From the NCBI GenBank assembly GCA_964350585.1, contig CAYGKC010000003.1:1-64000 (forward strand): a DNA stretch of 64,000 bases, given 5' to 3'. Source of the stretch: JBAYJM01 sp964350585. GTDB taxonomy: Bacteria; Patescibacteriota; Patescibacteriia; 2-01-FULL-39-33. Position numbers and translations under genes: made by a program. Positions 16,561-25,255 of this stretch are shown one piece after another. Every line of letters starts with the position of its first letter. The first letter of the stretch is position 1. The notes below the pieces were generated by a model that made no database searches, had not been told where the DNA came from, and saw nothing but the letters and a program-made list of their open reading frames with translations.

Positions 16561-18492
16561 TTATGAATTTGCAATATCAGTGTTTCCTGCTGCCAAAGCA
16601 TCCTCGAATTCTTTTTTAGCAGCTTCCAATTCCAATAATTGCCTTGGATCCGATGTAATTAATTGATCTTCTGAATATGAAGCAATTATTTTTATAGCAG
16701 CATGTTTAGCTCCGGCAAAAAATATACCTTCCCCGACTCCGCTTTCAAGAAGCAAATATTTTTCACCTTCAGTCAACATAAAAGTTTTCTGAATCAAATT
16801 AACAGCTGCGGGAGTTTGCTTCATTAACAACTGCATTGAAGAGTTGTTAATAATTGCTTGCCCGTATGGTGATGTTAAAAAATCATTTACATCCTGAGTT
16901 ATTGTAGTAATTCCAAGGTAGTATTTTCTGCACCTTTTAACCATAGCATAAATAAATTTAGCGCTATCCTCTCTTTGCATCAGCCACCAAGCCTCATCTA
17001 CTATCAAAATTCTTTTTTTCATCTGACTTCTTACCACATTCCAAATATAGTTTACGATAGTATAAATTGAAATAGGCTTAAGTTCATCTTCCAAATCTCT
17101 GACACTAAAAACAACAAGCTGATTGCTCATTTCTACGTTTGTAGGATTATTCAAAAGACCTGAAAAAGTTCCCTCAGTGTATTTTTTTAATCTTAAAGCT
17201 ATATTCTCTGCGCCTTCCATTCCTTCTAAAATATCCTGCAAATCCTGGAGAATCGGCGGTTCAATATTTGTCAAATTCGCTGTAGCTGTTATATCTTTTT
17301 TAGCATATGTTTCAAGAAGAGCTCTGTCAATTATTGAATCTTCCTCATATGTAACATCGCCAATCATTAGTCTTATAAGTCCTTTTACAGTAATAACGGC
17401 GCTTCTGATAATATCTTCCGGATGAGCATCTTCTCCCACTGCGCGAGGCAAATCGAATGGATTTATTTTGCTTTCGGAATTTAAGGAAATATCAATGTAA
17501 GTCCCTCCAACGGCATCGCATAAATGCTTGTATTCCCTTTCCGGGTCAATAATTATCACTTCAACTCCAAGCATTAAACTTCTTAAAACTTCAAGCTTAA
17601 CTGCATAAGATTTTCCAGCTCCGGAAGTAGCAAATACAACTGCATTTGCATTTTGAAGTGAAAACCTATCAAAAAGTATTAGGCTATTATTATGCCTGTT
17701 AATTCCATATAAAATTCCATTATCTGAAGTTAGATCAGAAGACACAAAAGGAAAAGAGCTGGCTGCAGGTGATGTGTTCATATTCACCAACGTAGCAAGT
17801 TCATCAAAAGCTAGAGGCATAGTTGAATTAAAGCCTTGCTCAGCTTGATAAAAGACTCTTCTGGAATAAACCAAATGCGACCCGAAAAAATTTTCCACTT
17901 CTTCGGAAATTTGATTTAATTCCTCAAGTGACTTTGCATAAAGTGTTACATAAAGGCCTGTCTGAAAAAAGTGTTCAATCCCCTGTGTCAAGTCATCTCT
18001 TAATTTTTCCATATCACGTAACTGCGTCTCAGCCAAAGGATCTCTTGGCGCGCCTTTTTCCGCAGAACTGATAAGTCCAGATTCTACATTTCCTACTTTC
18101 TTTTTTAACTGTTTTAAAATAACGGCAGTTTTAACCGGATAAAAATAAAACGACATATCCGCAACAATATCCATATTAATAATAGGAGCGAACCATCCCA
18201 CACTGATGTACCTTGGGTACTGCACCACAAAAATAGTTCTTACATATAACTCTCCCAACCTAATATGGTTAGCTGTAACCTCCAAAGCTGCAGGAGCAAT
18301 TAGATCCCTGATACTTACAACACCTTGTCTGTATATCCTTTCTTCTTCCAAAACTTCTTTGGCAGTGTCTATATGGTCCTTTTCAATTTGCTTCACTTGT
18401 GCCGGAGCATACTTAACTTGCGCACCCAATTCAGGGGGCGTTTCTGTCTGCTTTTTTAAGTCATTTGGAGTAAACATATTAGAATCCTTCAA
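16561..18492 (-). CDS. virB4: VirB4-type ATPase of a type IV secretion-like system
   Basis: A 643-residue ATPase that energises pilus assembly or substrate transport at the inner face of the membrane. The N-terminal VirB4/TrbE-type domain (about 55-250) includes IRDLIAPAALEVTANHIRLG and RTIFVVQYPRY. The ATPase core has Walker A ATSGAGKSYAVK (GKS at 293-295), Walker B RILIVDEAWW (Asp499-Glu500) and the ITQDVNDFL segment. Length is shorter than classical VirB4 (about 800). The preceding gene, overlapping by 14 bases in another frame, encodes a separate TraC-like domain. Both reading frames are intact with their own starts, so this is not a frameshifted single gene. Confidence 0.93.
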   Translation of the reverse strand: MKDSNMFTPNDLKKQTETPPELGAQVKYAPAQVKQIEKDHIDTAKEVLEEERIYRQGVVSIRDLIAPAALEVTANHIRLGELYVRTIFVVQYPRYISVGWFAPIINMDIVADMSFYFYPVKTAVILKQLKKKVGNVESGLISSAEKGAPRDPLAETQLRDMEKLRDDLTQGIEHFFQTGLYVTLYAKSLEELNQISEEVENFFGSHLVYSRRVFYQAEQGFNSTMPLAFDELATLVNMNTSPAASSFPFVSSDLTSDNGILYGINRHNNSLILFDRFSLQNANAVVFATSGAGKSYAVKLEVLRSLMLGVEVIIIDPEREYKHLCDAVGGTYIDISLNSESKINPFDLPRAVGEDAHPEDIIRSAVITVKGLIRLMIGDVTYEEDSIIDRALLETYAKKDITATANLTNIEPPILQDLQDILEGMEGAENIALRLKKYTEGTFSGLLNNPTNVEMSNQLVVFSVRDLEDELKPISIYTIVNYIWNVVRSQMKKRILIVDEAWWLMQREDSAKFIYAMVKRCRKYYLGITTITQDVNDFLTSPYGQAIINNSSMQLLMKQTPAAVNLIQKTFMLTEGEKYLLLESGVGEGIFFAGAKHAAIKIIASYSEDQLITSDPRQLLELEAAKKEFEDALAAGNTDIANS

Positions 18493-19156
18493 AATTTAAT
18501 TTATTTAAGTCAGCTAATTTCTCATTCCTTGAGGTAACGGGATTATAAGTTGTATAAAACAATTCAATAAGCGACTGCGTATCTAAAACGGTAGCTCTTA
18601 GTCCCATTCCTGAAAGTCCCATTAATATTTTATCCAACAATGTAAACAGTCCTTTCTTTCTTTCTAAAAATTGTTTCTGATTTAATTTGATTAGGCTTGT
18701 AGGGGATGCGACATCTCCCAACCTTTTCCAAAAACTCATTGATCTGCTAGTTGCAGGATCATACGGCACAACGATAAAAAACTTTTTTGTCATTATGTTT
18801 CCCATCTCCACCAATTCAGAAATATACTGCTTATACTCAGCAATTTGGAGCTTTAACAGGTCGTTTGTTTGCTTTTTCTCCTTCTCCGCAATATTTTTTA
18901 AATAGCCGTCTAGGTCTAATTTTCTGGATTGGATAAGTATCTGAAGCGGGCTGTCTAATAAGTTTAAAAATTGGACATAACCTGCTATAATTGCGTTTTG
19001 CTCATCTTCAGATTTTAAAGAAAAATTAATACTAGAGACAAGTAAAACCGCTCTCATAGTGCCGTCTTTTAAAACAACAGTATCATTCCTTATTTCAGCG
19101 ATATGTAACCTGCTTTGCGTTGACGGTGTAGTCTGATTAGCTTTTGGATCTGCCAT
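18479..19156 (-). CDS. TraC-like (VirB4 N-terminal-type) protein
   Basis: A 225-residue soluble protein with SRLHIAEIRNDTVVLKDGTM, a strand-rich start followed by NFSLKSEDEQNAIIAGYVQF and a helical region, as in the TraC-like domains that accompany VirB4 in conjugation loci of Patescibacteria and Gram-positive elements. It has no Walker motifs. It precedes virB4 with a 14-base overlap, and PrgI precedes it by four bases. It likely docks VirB4 onto the membrane complex. A central charged coiled coil (IAEKEKKQTNDLLKLQIAEY) is visible. The family call comes from context plus overall pattern. Confidence 0.78.
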   Translation of the reverse strand: MADPKANQTTPSTQSRLHIAEIRNDTVVLKDGTMRAVLLVSSINFSLKSEDEQNAIIAGYVQFLNLLDSPLQILIQSRKLDLDGYLKNIAEKEKKQTNDLLKLQIAEYKQYISELVEMGNIMTKKFFIVVPYDPATSRSMSFWKRLGDVASPTSLIKLNQKQFLERKKGLFTLLDKILMGLSGMGLRATVLDTQSLIELFYTTYNPVTSRNEKLADLNKLNFEGF

Positions 19157-19160
19157 ATTT

Positions 19161-19592
19161 TTATTCTTCTCCCATATAAACGCCCCCCGTATCCACTATT
19201 AGAGACAATTCTGATAGTTTGGAGGCTGATACTGACTTTTTAGATTTTATTCTTAAGGGCACATACTGATCTGTCGGATTTTTTAGTGCAGCTTTTATTT
19301 CATTAATAGATAATTTTTTGCGCCACACCTTTAGCTTTGGGTTTTTTAGCGTAGCAATAAGGTTTAAAAGAAAAAGATGGAAAACTTGTCCATTAATTTT
19401 AGCAAAAGCAAAAAGGCAAGTTATGCCAAAAACCAAAAGACCCGACAAAACAAAAAGCGAGAAATCAAAAATTTTATAAAAAATAAATATTATGCCTAGA
19501 CCAATAAGCAATTCTATGAACTGCCTGATGGTTATCGGGCCCATAATCTTATCTTCAACGTCCAAAAATTGAGGAACTGTTACTTGTTGCAT
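19161..19592 (-). CDS. PrgI family membrane protein
   Basis: A 143-residue protein starting MQQVTVPQFLDVEDKIMGPI, followed by TIRQFIELL, the diagnostic PrgI opening. Two closely spaced membrane helices follow (about 27-45 and 47-66), then a cytoplasmic basic tail (LKNPKLKVWRKK). PrgI proteins are VirB3-like partners of VirB4 in type IV secretion-like systems. It sits two bases after the unknown 527-residue gene and four before the TraC-like gene. Length is typical. Confidence 0.9.
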   Translation of the reverse strand: MQQVTVPQFLDVEDKIMGPITIRQFIELLIGLGIIFIFYKIFDFSLFVLSGLLVFGITCLFAFAKINGQVFHLFLLNLIATLKNPKLKVWRKKLSINEIKAALKNPTDQYVPLRIKSKKSVSASKLSELSLIVDTGGVYMGEE

Positions 19593-19594
19593 TT

Positions 19595-21178
19595 TTAATG
19601 CCTTAATTGATTATTTAATTTCATAACCGCATCGAATTCTTCAATACTTAACGTAGGTTTACCGCTCACCAGTCTCTCCTTGATTACTTCATTTATATTT
19701 CTATTTTCTTCCATAGCCATTAATCCCAAAAGCCTGTAAAACCTGTTAATTTCATTTTTAAACCAAGCATTTACACCTTCCATTTTCCTTTCATAAGACT
19801 CATCTTCCAAAAGCTGTACTTTTTTGGTTATTTCTGAAGTAGCTTTATCAGGAGTTTCGGCCAATCTTCTAAATTCAATAAGAGTCATTTGGCTTAATTC
19901 TTCGATTGGGCCGGTAAGTTTTTTGGCTATCCTTACGCCATCAAGCAAGGGCCTTCTAGTATTCTGAGCTTCTATTATCCTTGGAGGAATTTTTTGCGTT
20001 GTCGGATAATGTACCGGAGAAGCTTGAGGCAAAATTTCTTCCTTCACTTCTTTTTTTTCTGTCTTTTCTATTTTGGGATCATTATCAGTTTTTAGCTCAG
20101 CTTCTTTTATAATTTTATCAATTTCCTCTTGCGGTTTATTTATTTTTTCAAAATTTTCTTTCGGTTTAACTGCAACTTCTTCTTTTATACTATCCATTTT
20201 AATTACCGGCAGCCCGTCTTCTTCCTCTATTTTCATTGGCGGAGCATAAAAAACCTTCTTACTCAAAGCCTTTTGGCTGGACTTGGGAGCCTCAACAACA
20301 GCAGTTTCTTTAGGTTGTTCAACAACAGTAAAAGAAGTTGGCTCACCTTTTTTTTCATCTTGAATCTTTTGCGCCAATGTTATTTTCTGCGGTTCTTTAA
20401 CAACCTGTTGCGGTTTATTATTAGAAGGAGAAAGAATGGCCTTAGGCAGAACAGTTTTAGTAACAAGAGGAGTTACTTTAATTTCAGTTTTAACAAAGTT
20501 GCCTTTCTCATTCTGTTTATTCTTAACTATCCCTATCAAAGAATTGGCAGAATTTGAATCCAACTCCATTCCTCCGATTTTTCTGCTTTTGGTAAGCGCA
20601 TCCAATGTCTCTATCTCATCGCGAACATCCCTTAAATTCAAAATTATTATATTTTTAAGGCGCTTTGCCAACACATCATCACCTTGATAAGCAAACTCTT
20701 TAATTATTATATCAGATAAAGCGTCATAATTATAATCTTCACTCGGTTTTACTGAATTATTTTTAATTTTTGCAATTTCTTGCTCGTCTTCAGCATCAAA
20801 AGACAAATTTCTTGCAATATTTTTTTGCGGATCAGAAATAAAATTAGTCAGATTTTGAGTTTCGGCTTCTATAACCACATTTTGATCATCAGCCTTTTCT
20901 GATTTACTTAAAGATAATTCCGGCATCTGGCCTAATAAAAAATCAAATTTATCAACTATTTCCTTAACCGCTAGCCCGCCAAAACCCAACTTATTTTGTA
21001 AAAATAAAGGAAGGTCTTTTTTTGCTATAAATCCAAAAGCATATTCCAGAAAAACGCTTGCCGCTTTAATCCTGTATTTTTTATCCAAATCGTTAAAAAC
21101 AGATATAAAATCAGGCGAAGACATTTTTTGCTTCGCTGACATTGGCAACTGAGATAACTTATCTAATATTGAATCCAT
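19595..21178 (-). CDS. Conserved-looking helical protein of the secretion operon, unknown function
   Basis: A 527-residue cytoplasmic protein without membrane segments; I do not recognise the family. The start is placed at the ATG at 21178 (MDSILDKLSQLPMS); a TTG at 21202 is less likely. Residues about 20-90 form a helical domain (VFNDLDKKYRIKA, DLPLFLQNKLGF) resembling the N-terminus of the next upstream product (21217-22143). The middle (about 150-400) is Lys/Glu/Pro/Val-rich and probably disordered. The C-terminal 115 residues are again helical and look conserved (LSQMTLIEFRRLAETPDKA). It lies 38 bases after the upstream gene and two before PrgI. A cytoplasmic adaptor or regulator of the secretion apparatus is possible. 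Confidence 0.75.
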   Translation of the reverse strand: MDSILDKLSQLPMSAKQKMSSPDFISVFNDLDKKYRIKAASVFLEYAFGFIAKKDLPLFLQNKLGFGGLAVKEIVDKFDFLLGQMPELSLSKSEKADDQNVVIEAETQNLTNFISDPQKNIARNLSFDAEDEQEIAKIKNNSVKPSEDYNYDALSDIIIKEFAYQGDDVLAKRLKNIIILNLRDVRDEIETLDALTKSRKIGGMELDSNSANSLIGIVKNKQNEKGNFVKTEIKVTPLVTKTVLPKAILSPSNNKPQQVVKEPQKITLAQKIQDEKKGEPTSFTVVEQPKETAVVEAPKSSQKALSKKVFYAPPMKIEEEDGLPVIKMDSIKEEVAVKPKENFEKINKPQEEIDKIIKEAELKTDNDPKIEKTEKKEVKEEILPQASPVHYPTTQKIPPRIIEAQNTRRPLLDGVRIAKKLTGPIEELSQMTLIEFRRLAETPDKATSEITKKVQLLEDESYERKMEGVNAWFKNEINRFYRLLGLMAMEENRNINEVIKERLVSGKPTLSIEEFDAVMKLNNQLRH

Positions 21179-21216
21179 TAAATATGGTTTTAAAATCTTC
21201 AAAAATATTTACCAAG

Positions 21217-22143
21217 TTAAGACGCTAATAATTTATCCCATTCCTGATCACTCATTCCATATTCCTGCTTTGCTATCATTTTCTCAATCTCAGTCATATC
21301 TTTTATTTGCTCTTTGGATAAATGATTTTTCTTGGTGTTTACAGTTTCCTTAGGAGCTACATAATTATTCTTTCTTTTTATCTCGCCTCTTGGGATAATT
21401 TCCCACTTGTCTTCCGCCAAGTCTATCAACTGATCAGGGTAGTTTTTCAAATTAGTGTAAATATTTAGAATATCAAACAATTTTATCTTCTCTGCCTCTG
21501 AAATATTTCTACAGTTATTACCGTTTGCAATATAATCACTTAATTCAATAGTGGACAATACTCCTGTGCCTTTTTTTTCAATAAAATCTTTAAGCCAATT
21601 GGCAATCGTTGGAGCTGATTGCTTGTTTTCTAAAATTATATTTTTTTGCGTCAATTGTTCTTCATTTTGAAAAAGAAGCCTTATTAATTCGCTTTTAAAA
21701 TTAATATCTTTCCTAAGGATATTAAAAATCCTTAAGTTAACAGCGTTTCTTATAATAAAATTTTCAGCCAATTCTTCCAGAACACCGCCCGCAAAAATCC
21801 TTCTAAGCATATCCTTTTCATCATTTACCGCCATATTTTTATTAGGATCAGCATTTAGGAAACTAATTCTTTTTTCAAGTGGCTTTACAACTTCTGCAAA
21901 AAATTCTTTTTCACAAGGTATAGCTTTTTCTTTATCCAAACCCTTTTCCTGAATAAGATAAGACAAAAAATCTTCATAAGATAACCCGCCAACGACTAAC
22001 AACAATAATGGAGCGTTCAAATCTACGCCGTATTTTTGGGATAATTTTGATATAGCGGAAATATTTCTTTCACTGTTAACAATAAACACCACTTCCGGAT
22101 GCATTTGTCCAAATTTCCTTAATGCTTCTTCTAAAGTAATCAT
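21217..22143 (-). CDS. Helical cytoplasmic protein of the secretion operon, unknown function
   Basis: A 308-residue soluble protein with no family I can name. Its N-terminal helical region (ISKLSQKYGVDLNAPLLLLV, then DFLSYLIQEKGL) lines up with the N-terminal domain of the next gene product, and a later segment (GVLEELAENFIIRNAVNLRI) resembles DVLAKRLKNIIILNLRDVRD of that product. The two genes are therefore probably ancient duplicates. The C-terminus ends with a short helix (KQEYGMSDQEWDKLL). It lies nine bases after the TrbL-like gene in the same operon. Confidence 0.75.
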   Translation of the reverse strand: MITLEEALRKFGQMHPEVVFIVNSERNISAISKLSQKYGVDLNAPLLLLVVGGLSYEDFLSYLIQEKGLDKEKAIPCEKEFFAEVVKPLEKRISFLNADPNKNMAVNDEKDMLRRIFAGGVLEELAENFIIRNAVNLRIFNILRKDINFKSELIRLLFQNEEQLTQKNIILENKQSAPTIANWLKDFIEKKGTGVLSTIELSDYIANGNNCRNISEAEKIKLFDILNIYTNLKNYPDQLIDLAEDKWEIIPRGEIKRKNNYVAPKETVNTKKNHLSKEQIKDMTEIEKMIAKQEYGMSDQEWDKLLAS

Positions 22144-22152
22144 AATTAATCT

Positions 22153-25100
22153 TTATTTTTTTGGTATGACATTACTGCCATGTTCTGCCACTGTCTTATT
22201 ATCAATAATCGGACCATTTTCAGTTTTTCGGCCAACTTTCTCATTTAACAATGCGATAACGGTCGATAATTTTGAAACATCCCCTCCGCCTTTTTCATAA
22301 GCAGCGATACCGCGTTTTAATTCAAGAACCAAATAAGCTTGAGGTCCGCTTAATTCGCGAGGCAAAGCAGCTAAAGAATCGGTTAATGTTTTTATAGCGC
22401 CTGTGGATTCAGTAAGTGCTTTAACCGATTTGAATTGCATTTCTGTTTGACCGTTAGTAGAATAAAAACTGCCCCTGCTTATATCAGTTAAGAAATCTGC
22501 GTCTGTAGCCCCATTTTCTATAACCTTAATTAGATTATCAATGGCTTTTTTCATTTTTGTAGCATCTTCAGCTACAGCCTGAGAAACCCAATTTTCATGG
22601 GCATAGGGCTTATAATCATCAAGAACGGTATCGACAAGATTAGGTTGCGGTTTTTGAGGCTGAACTGAACCAATAGTATCAGTATATTTTTCATTTGCTT
22701 TAGTATCTTCACTATCTTTATTTTCGTATGCTTTTTTTCTTTCTTGTTCTCGTCTGTTTTCAATGTCACTGATACTACTTAAACCATAAGTTCTTGCGTT
22801 AATAGCAGCTAACTCTAAATCTAATTTTCCTTGTATTGCTCCTTTTGCACTATTGAGATCAATATTTGCCTGATATTCTTTTAAAAATCTATTTTTCTCT
22901 GCTTCAATGCGTTCTTGTTCTTTTGCAGTTTTTCCACTCTTACTAGCATTTAAACTATCTTCTACTCTTGTTACATGGCGGGATTCTTCATCTGCTCTGA
23001 TAGTTTCAGAATTTATTTTATGAGTTTCTATTTTATTTTGTCTATCAGTATATGCAGTCTCTTTATGGAAATCTTCCTTGGCTTTAGCTAAATCTGCATC
23101 GGAAACTTTTCCTTTCTTAACAACAGATGACATTGATCTATATGCACCTCTGCCATTTAAGAAGTCTAAGAAATCACTTGGCACCATACCCTTTGAAATT
23201 TTACCTGATTGTACATTGTCAATTTGTGATATTTCACCTTCTGCCTTAACTCTTGCAGCATAAGCTGGATCGCTTTTTATCCTTTGATCAATAGCTAAAT
23301 CTCTTCCCTTTTCAGACGTAGCAACAATATTTTTTGTATTTTGGCTTGCTTCATCAATTTTTTTACCTTCTTCTTCCCTATTCTTTTGGCGTTTTGAGCT
23401 TTGATCACCTAATGCCATTTCAAGCAAACGTCCTCCTCCTGTCATATAACCCACAGCTAATGCGCCCAATCCCAAACCTCCAGTAGCCACACCTCCTGCT
23501 ACAGTACCAACGGTAGCTGTAACTGCAAGAGCTCCTGCTTTAACATTTTTAGCTAAATCCGTATTTGTAAATTCCCCCCATGCCGCTTTTGCTTTATCAC
23601 TGCCAAGACCCATTTTACCCATTGCTTTTGATAGCTTTTCTTTTCTTACCTTTCTCCTGCCTTCCAAAACATCAGTTCGCCACTGTGAACCAAACGCTCC
23701 AAGCTTGGTCAAACCCTCAGACCCTGACAATTTGCCAAGACCTTTTGAAATTCCGCTGGCAAGTGCAAGAGATCCTGTCCCAGCCTTCCCTGCGGCTTTT
23801 TTGCCTACCCATGCGCCCGCTCCCAATCCCGATTTTGCCAATGATTTTCCAAATTTCATAGGCTTCTTAGCCTGCTGTTGCAACCAACTCATCCCAGAGT
23901 TAGCAACGTTTGCTCCGACAACTCCGCTTCCTTTGGCAAAATTCAAACAAACAATCAAAGCGCCAATAACTAAAGCCGTATTAATAATGCCTTCAACCGT
24001 CAAGCCTGCTGAAAGTGTTCCTTTGTTCAAATCTGTAATTTCCTGTTTATCAGGAACCTGACCCCCTAAAGAACTACGTATATCCCTTGTAGGATTATTA
24101 TTAAGAGCTCTCTCAGCTGAGTTACCCCCATGACCCATCATCATAAATGAAATCCATAAAAAGAAAACCAACACAGGACCGACTGTCAAATACTTCACAA
24201 AGTTATTAAACCAATCAGAAGAATACTTTTCTGTTTGCTTGATTAATTTTAGAAAAACATATGCCGGAGAAAGAATAGTCAAAAACAGCAATACAACTAT
24301 TCTGGCAACGAGTATGGCAATAATTGATACAATTACAATTACAACTATAACTGCCACTATTATGGCGTAAATAAGAGCGGCAAAAATATTAGTCATTTCT
24401 ATACCAGCCTTATTTTTGGATATACCCTCATTCATAGGATTCGCTGTCCATTCCTGCCACCTAGTAAGTTCCGGCAATTTTAGAGCTGACAAAACAATAT
24501 TTCCACCTTGAATATTGGCAAAAGCGCTGGCGAATGAAAGCATTAACACTTGTGATATATCTATGGCAATACCCACAAAAAGCTTTGAAAAATTAATAAG
24601 TATTGCAGCGATTAGAATTTTAGGCAACATCGCCTTATAATGATAGTCTTTTTTATTGAGAATAGTCCCGATAGCCACAACCATCAGAAGAACAATAAAA
24701 AAGTTATTGAAGAGATTTCTAACAACCTTCCAGCCTTCAACGACAGCAGCAGTATTATTAACATTTATAGGATAACTCATCACCGTTAGCATTGCCCACA
24801 TTAACCTAGTTATTATCCAACCAAGTGCAGCAAATATTATATAAAGAATATATGCGAGAAGGTTTATAATTATATCTATTGCTTCTAATTCTCCCACGTA
24901 TTTACCAGACGGAGATTTTTCAATAGCTTCTTTTTCTCTTTTAGCAGTGTTTAAAAACTCCTCTTGTTCCTTAGTTAAAGGTTGCTTTGATTCTAATTCG
25001 GTAATCCATTTATTATATTGAATAATTCTGCTTTCATCATTTCTAACAACATCATCAGGTACTGAAAGCCAACTCCACAAATCAACTGCTGCTAAACCAG

Positions 25101-25245
25101 GTCCAATGTTGGGTATTAAATATTGAAACCAACTATTTCTAATATCTTCTACTGTTATCGCTGCTCTAACATTTATCGGAAAACAAAAATTTAAAAATAA
25201 AACTACTGATATCAATCCAATTAATATTTTATTTTTATTTTTCAT
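22153..25245 (-). CDS. TrbL/VirB6-like polytopic membrane protein with a long charged C-terminal region
   Basis: A 1030-residue protein with a signal peptide (about residues 1-28), a periplasmic-type loop, and a cluster of five to seven membrane helices (about 135-155, 180-200, 210-235, 275-320, 345-365 and 405-430), followed by Gly/Ala-rich segments (FGKSLAKSGLGAGAWVGKK, GTVAGGVATGGLGLGALAVG). This is the layout of VirB6/TrbL channel proteins. The last 400 residues (about 600-1030) are hydrophilic and Lys/Glu/Ala-rich, with predicted coiled coil (KTAKEQERIEAEKNRFL), and are not part of the core family. It lies ten bases after the giant-protein gene. It is expected to form the inner-membrane channel of the apparatus. 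Confidence 0.83.
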   Translation of the reverse strand: MKNKNKILIGLISVVLFLNFCFPINVRAAITVEDIRNSWFQYLIPNIGPGLAAVDLWSWLSVPDDVVRNDESRIIQYNKWITELESKQPLTKEQEEFLNTAKREKEAIEKSPSGKYVGELEAIDIIINLLAYILYIIFAALGWIITRLMWAMLTVMSYPINVNNTAAVVEGWKVVRNLFNNFFIVLLMVVAIGTILNKKDYHYKAMLPKILIAAILINFSKLFVGIAIDISQVLMLSFASAFANIQGGNIVLSALKLPELTRWQEWTANPMNEGISKNKAGIEMTNIFAALIYAIIVAVIVVIVIVSIIAILVARIVVLLFLTILSPAYVFLKLIKQTEKYSSDWFNNFVKYLTVGPVLVFFLWISFMMMGHGGNSAERALNNNPTRDIRSSLGGQVPDKQEITDLNKGTLSAGLTVEGIINTALVIGALIVCLNFAKGSGVVGANVANSGMSWLQQQAKKPMKFGKSLAKSGLGAGAWVGKKAAGKAGTGSLALASGISKGLGKLSGSEGLTKLGAFGSQWRTDVLEGRRKVRKEKLSKAMGKMGLGSDKAKAAWGEFTNTDLAKNVKAGALAVTATVGTVAGGVATGGLGLGALAVGYMTGGGRLLEMALGDQSSKRQKNREEEGKKIDEASQNTKNIVATSEKGRDLAIDQRIKSDPAYAARVKAEGEISQIDNVQSGKISKGMVPSDFLDFLNGRGAYRSMSSVVKKGKVSDADLAKAKEDFHKETAYTDRQNKIETHKINSETIRADEESRHVTRVEDSLNASKSGKTAKEQERIEAEKNRFLKEYQANIDLNSAKGAIQGKLDLELAAINARTYGLSSISDIENRREQERKKAYENKDSEDTKANEKYTDTIGSVQPQKPQPNLVDTVLDDYKPYAHENWVSQAVAEDATKMKKAIDNLIKVIENGATDADFLTDISRGSFYSTNGQTEMQFKSVKALTESTGAIKTLTDSLAALPRELSGPQAYLVLELKRGIAAYEKGGGDVSKLSTVIALLNEKVGRKTENGPIIDNKTVAEHGSNVIPKK

Positions 25246-25255
25246 ATAAATTATT

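Noticed and set aside
16561..19156. A frameshifted single virB4 gene
   Set aside because: The downstream gene has its own complete VirB4 N-terminal region and the upstream gene encodes a separate TraC-like domain, so two intact genes are more likely.
23580..24061. Plus-strand frames inside the TrbL-like gene
   Set aside because: They are reverse-strand shadows of Gly/Ala-rich coding sequence, with no start signals or recognisable domains.
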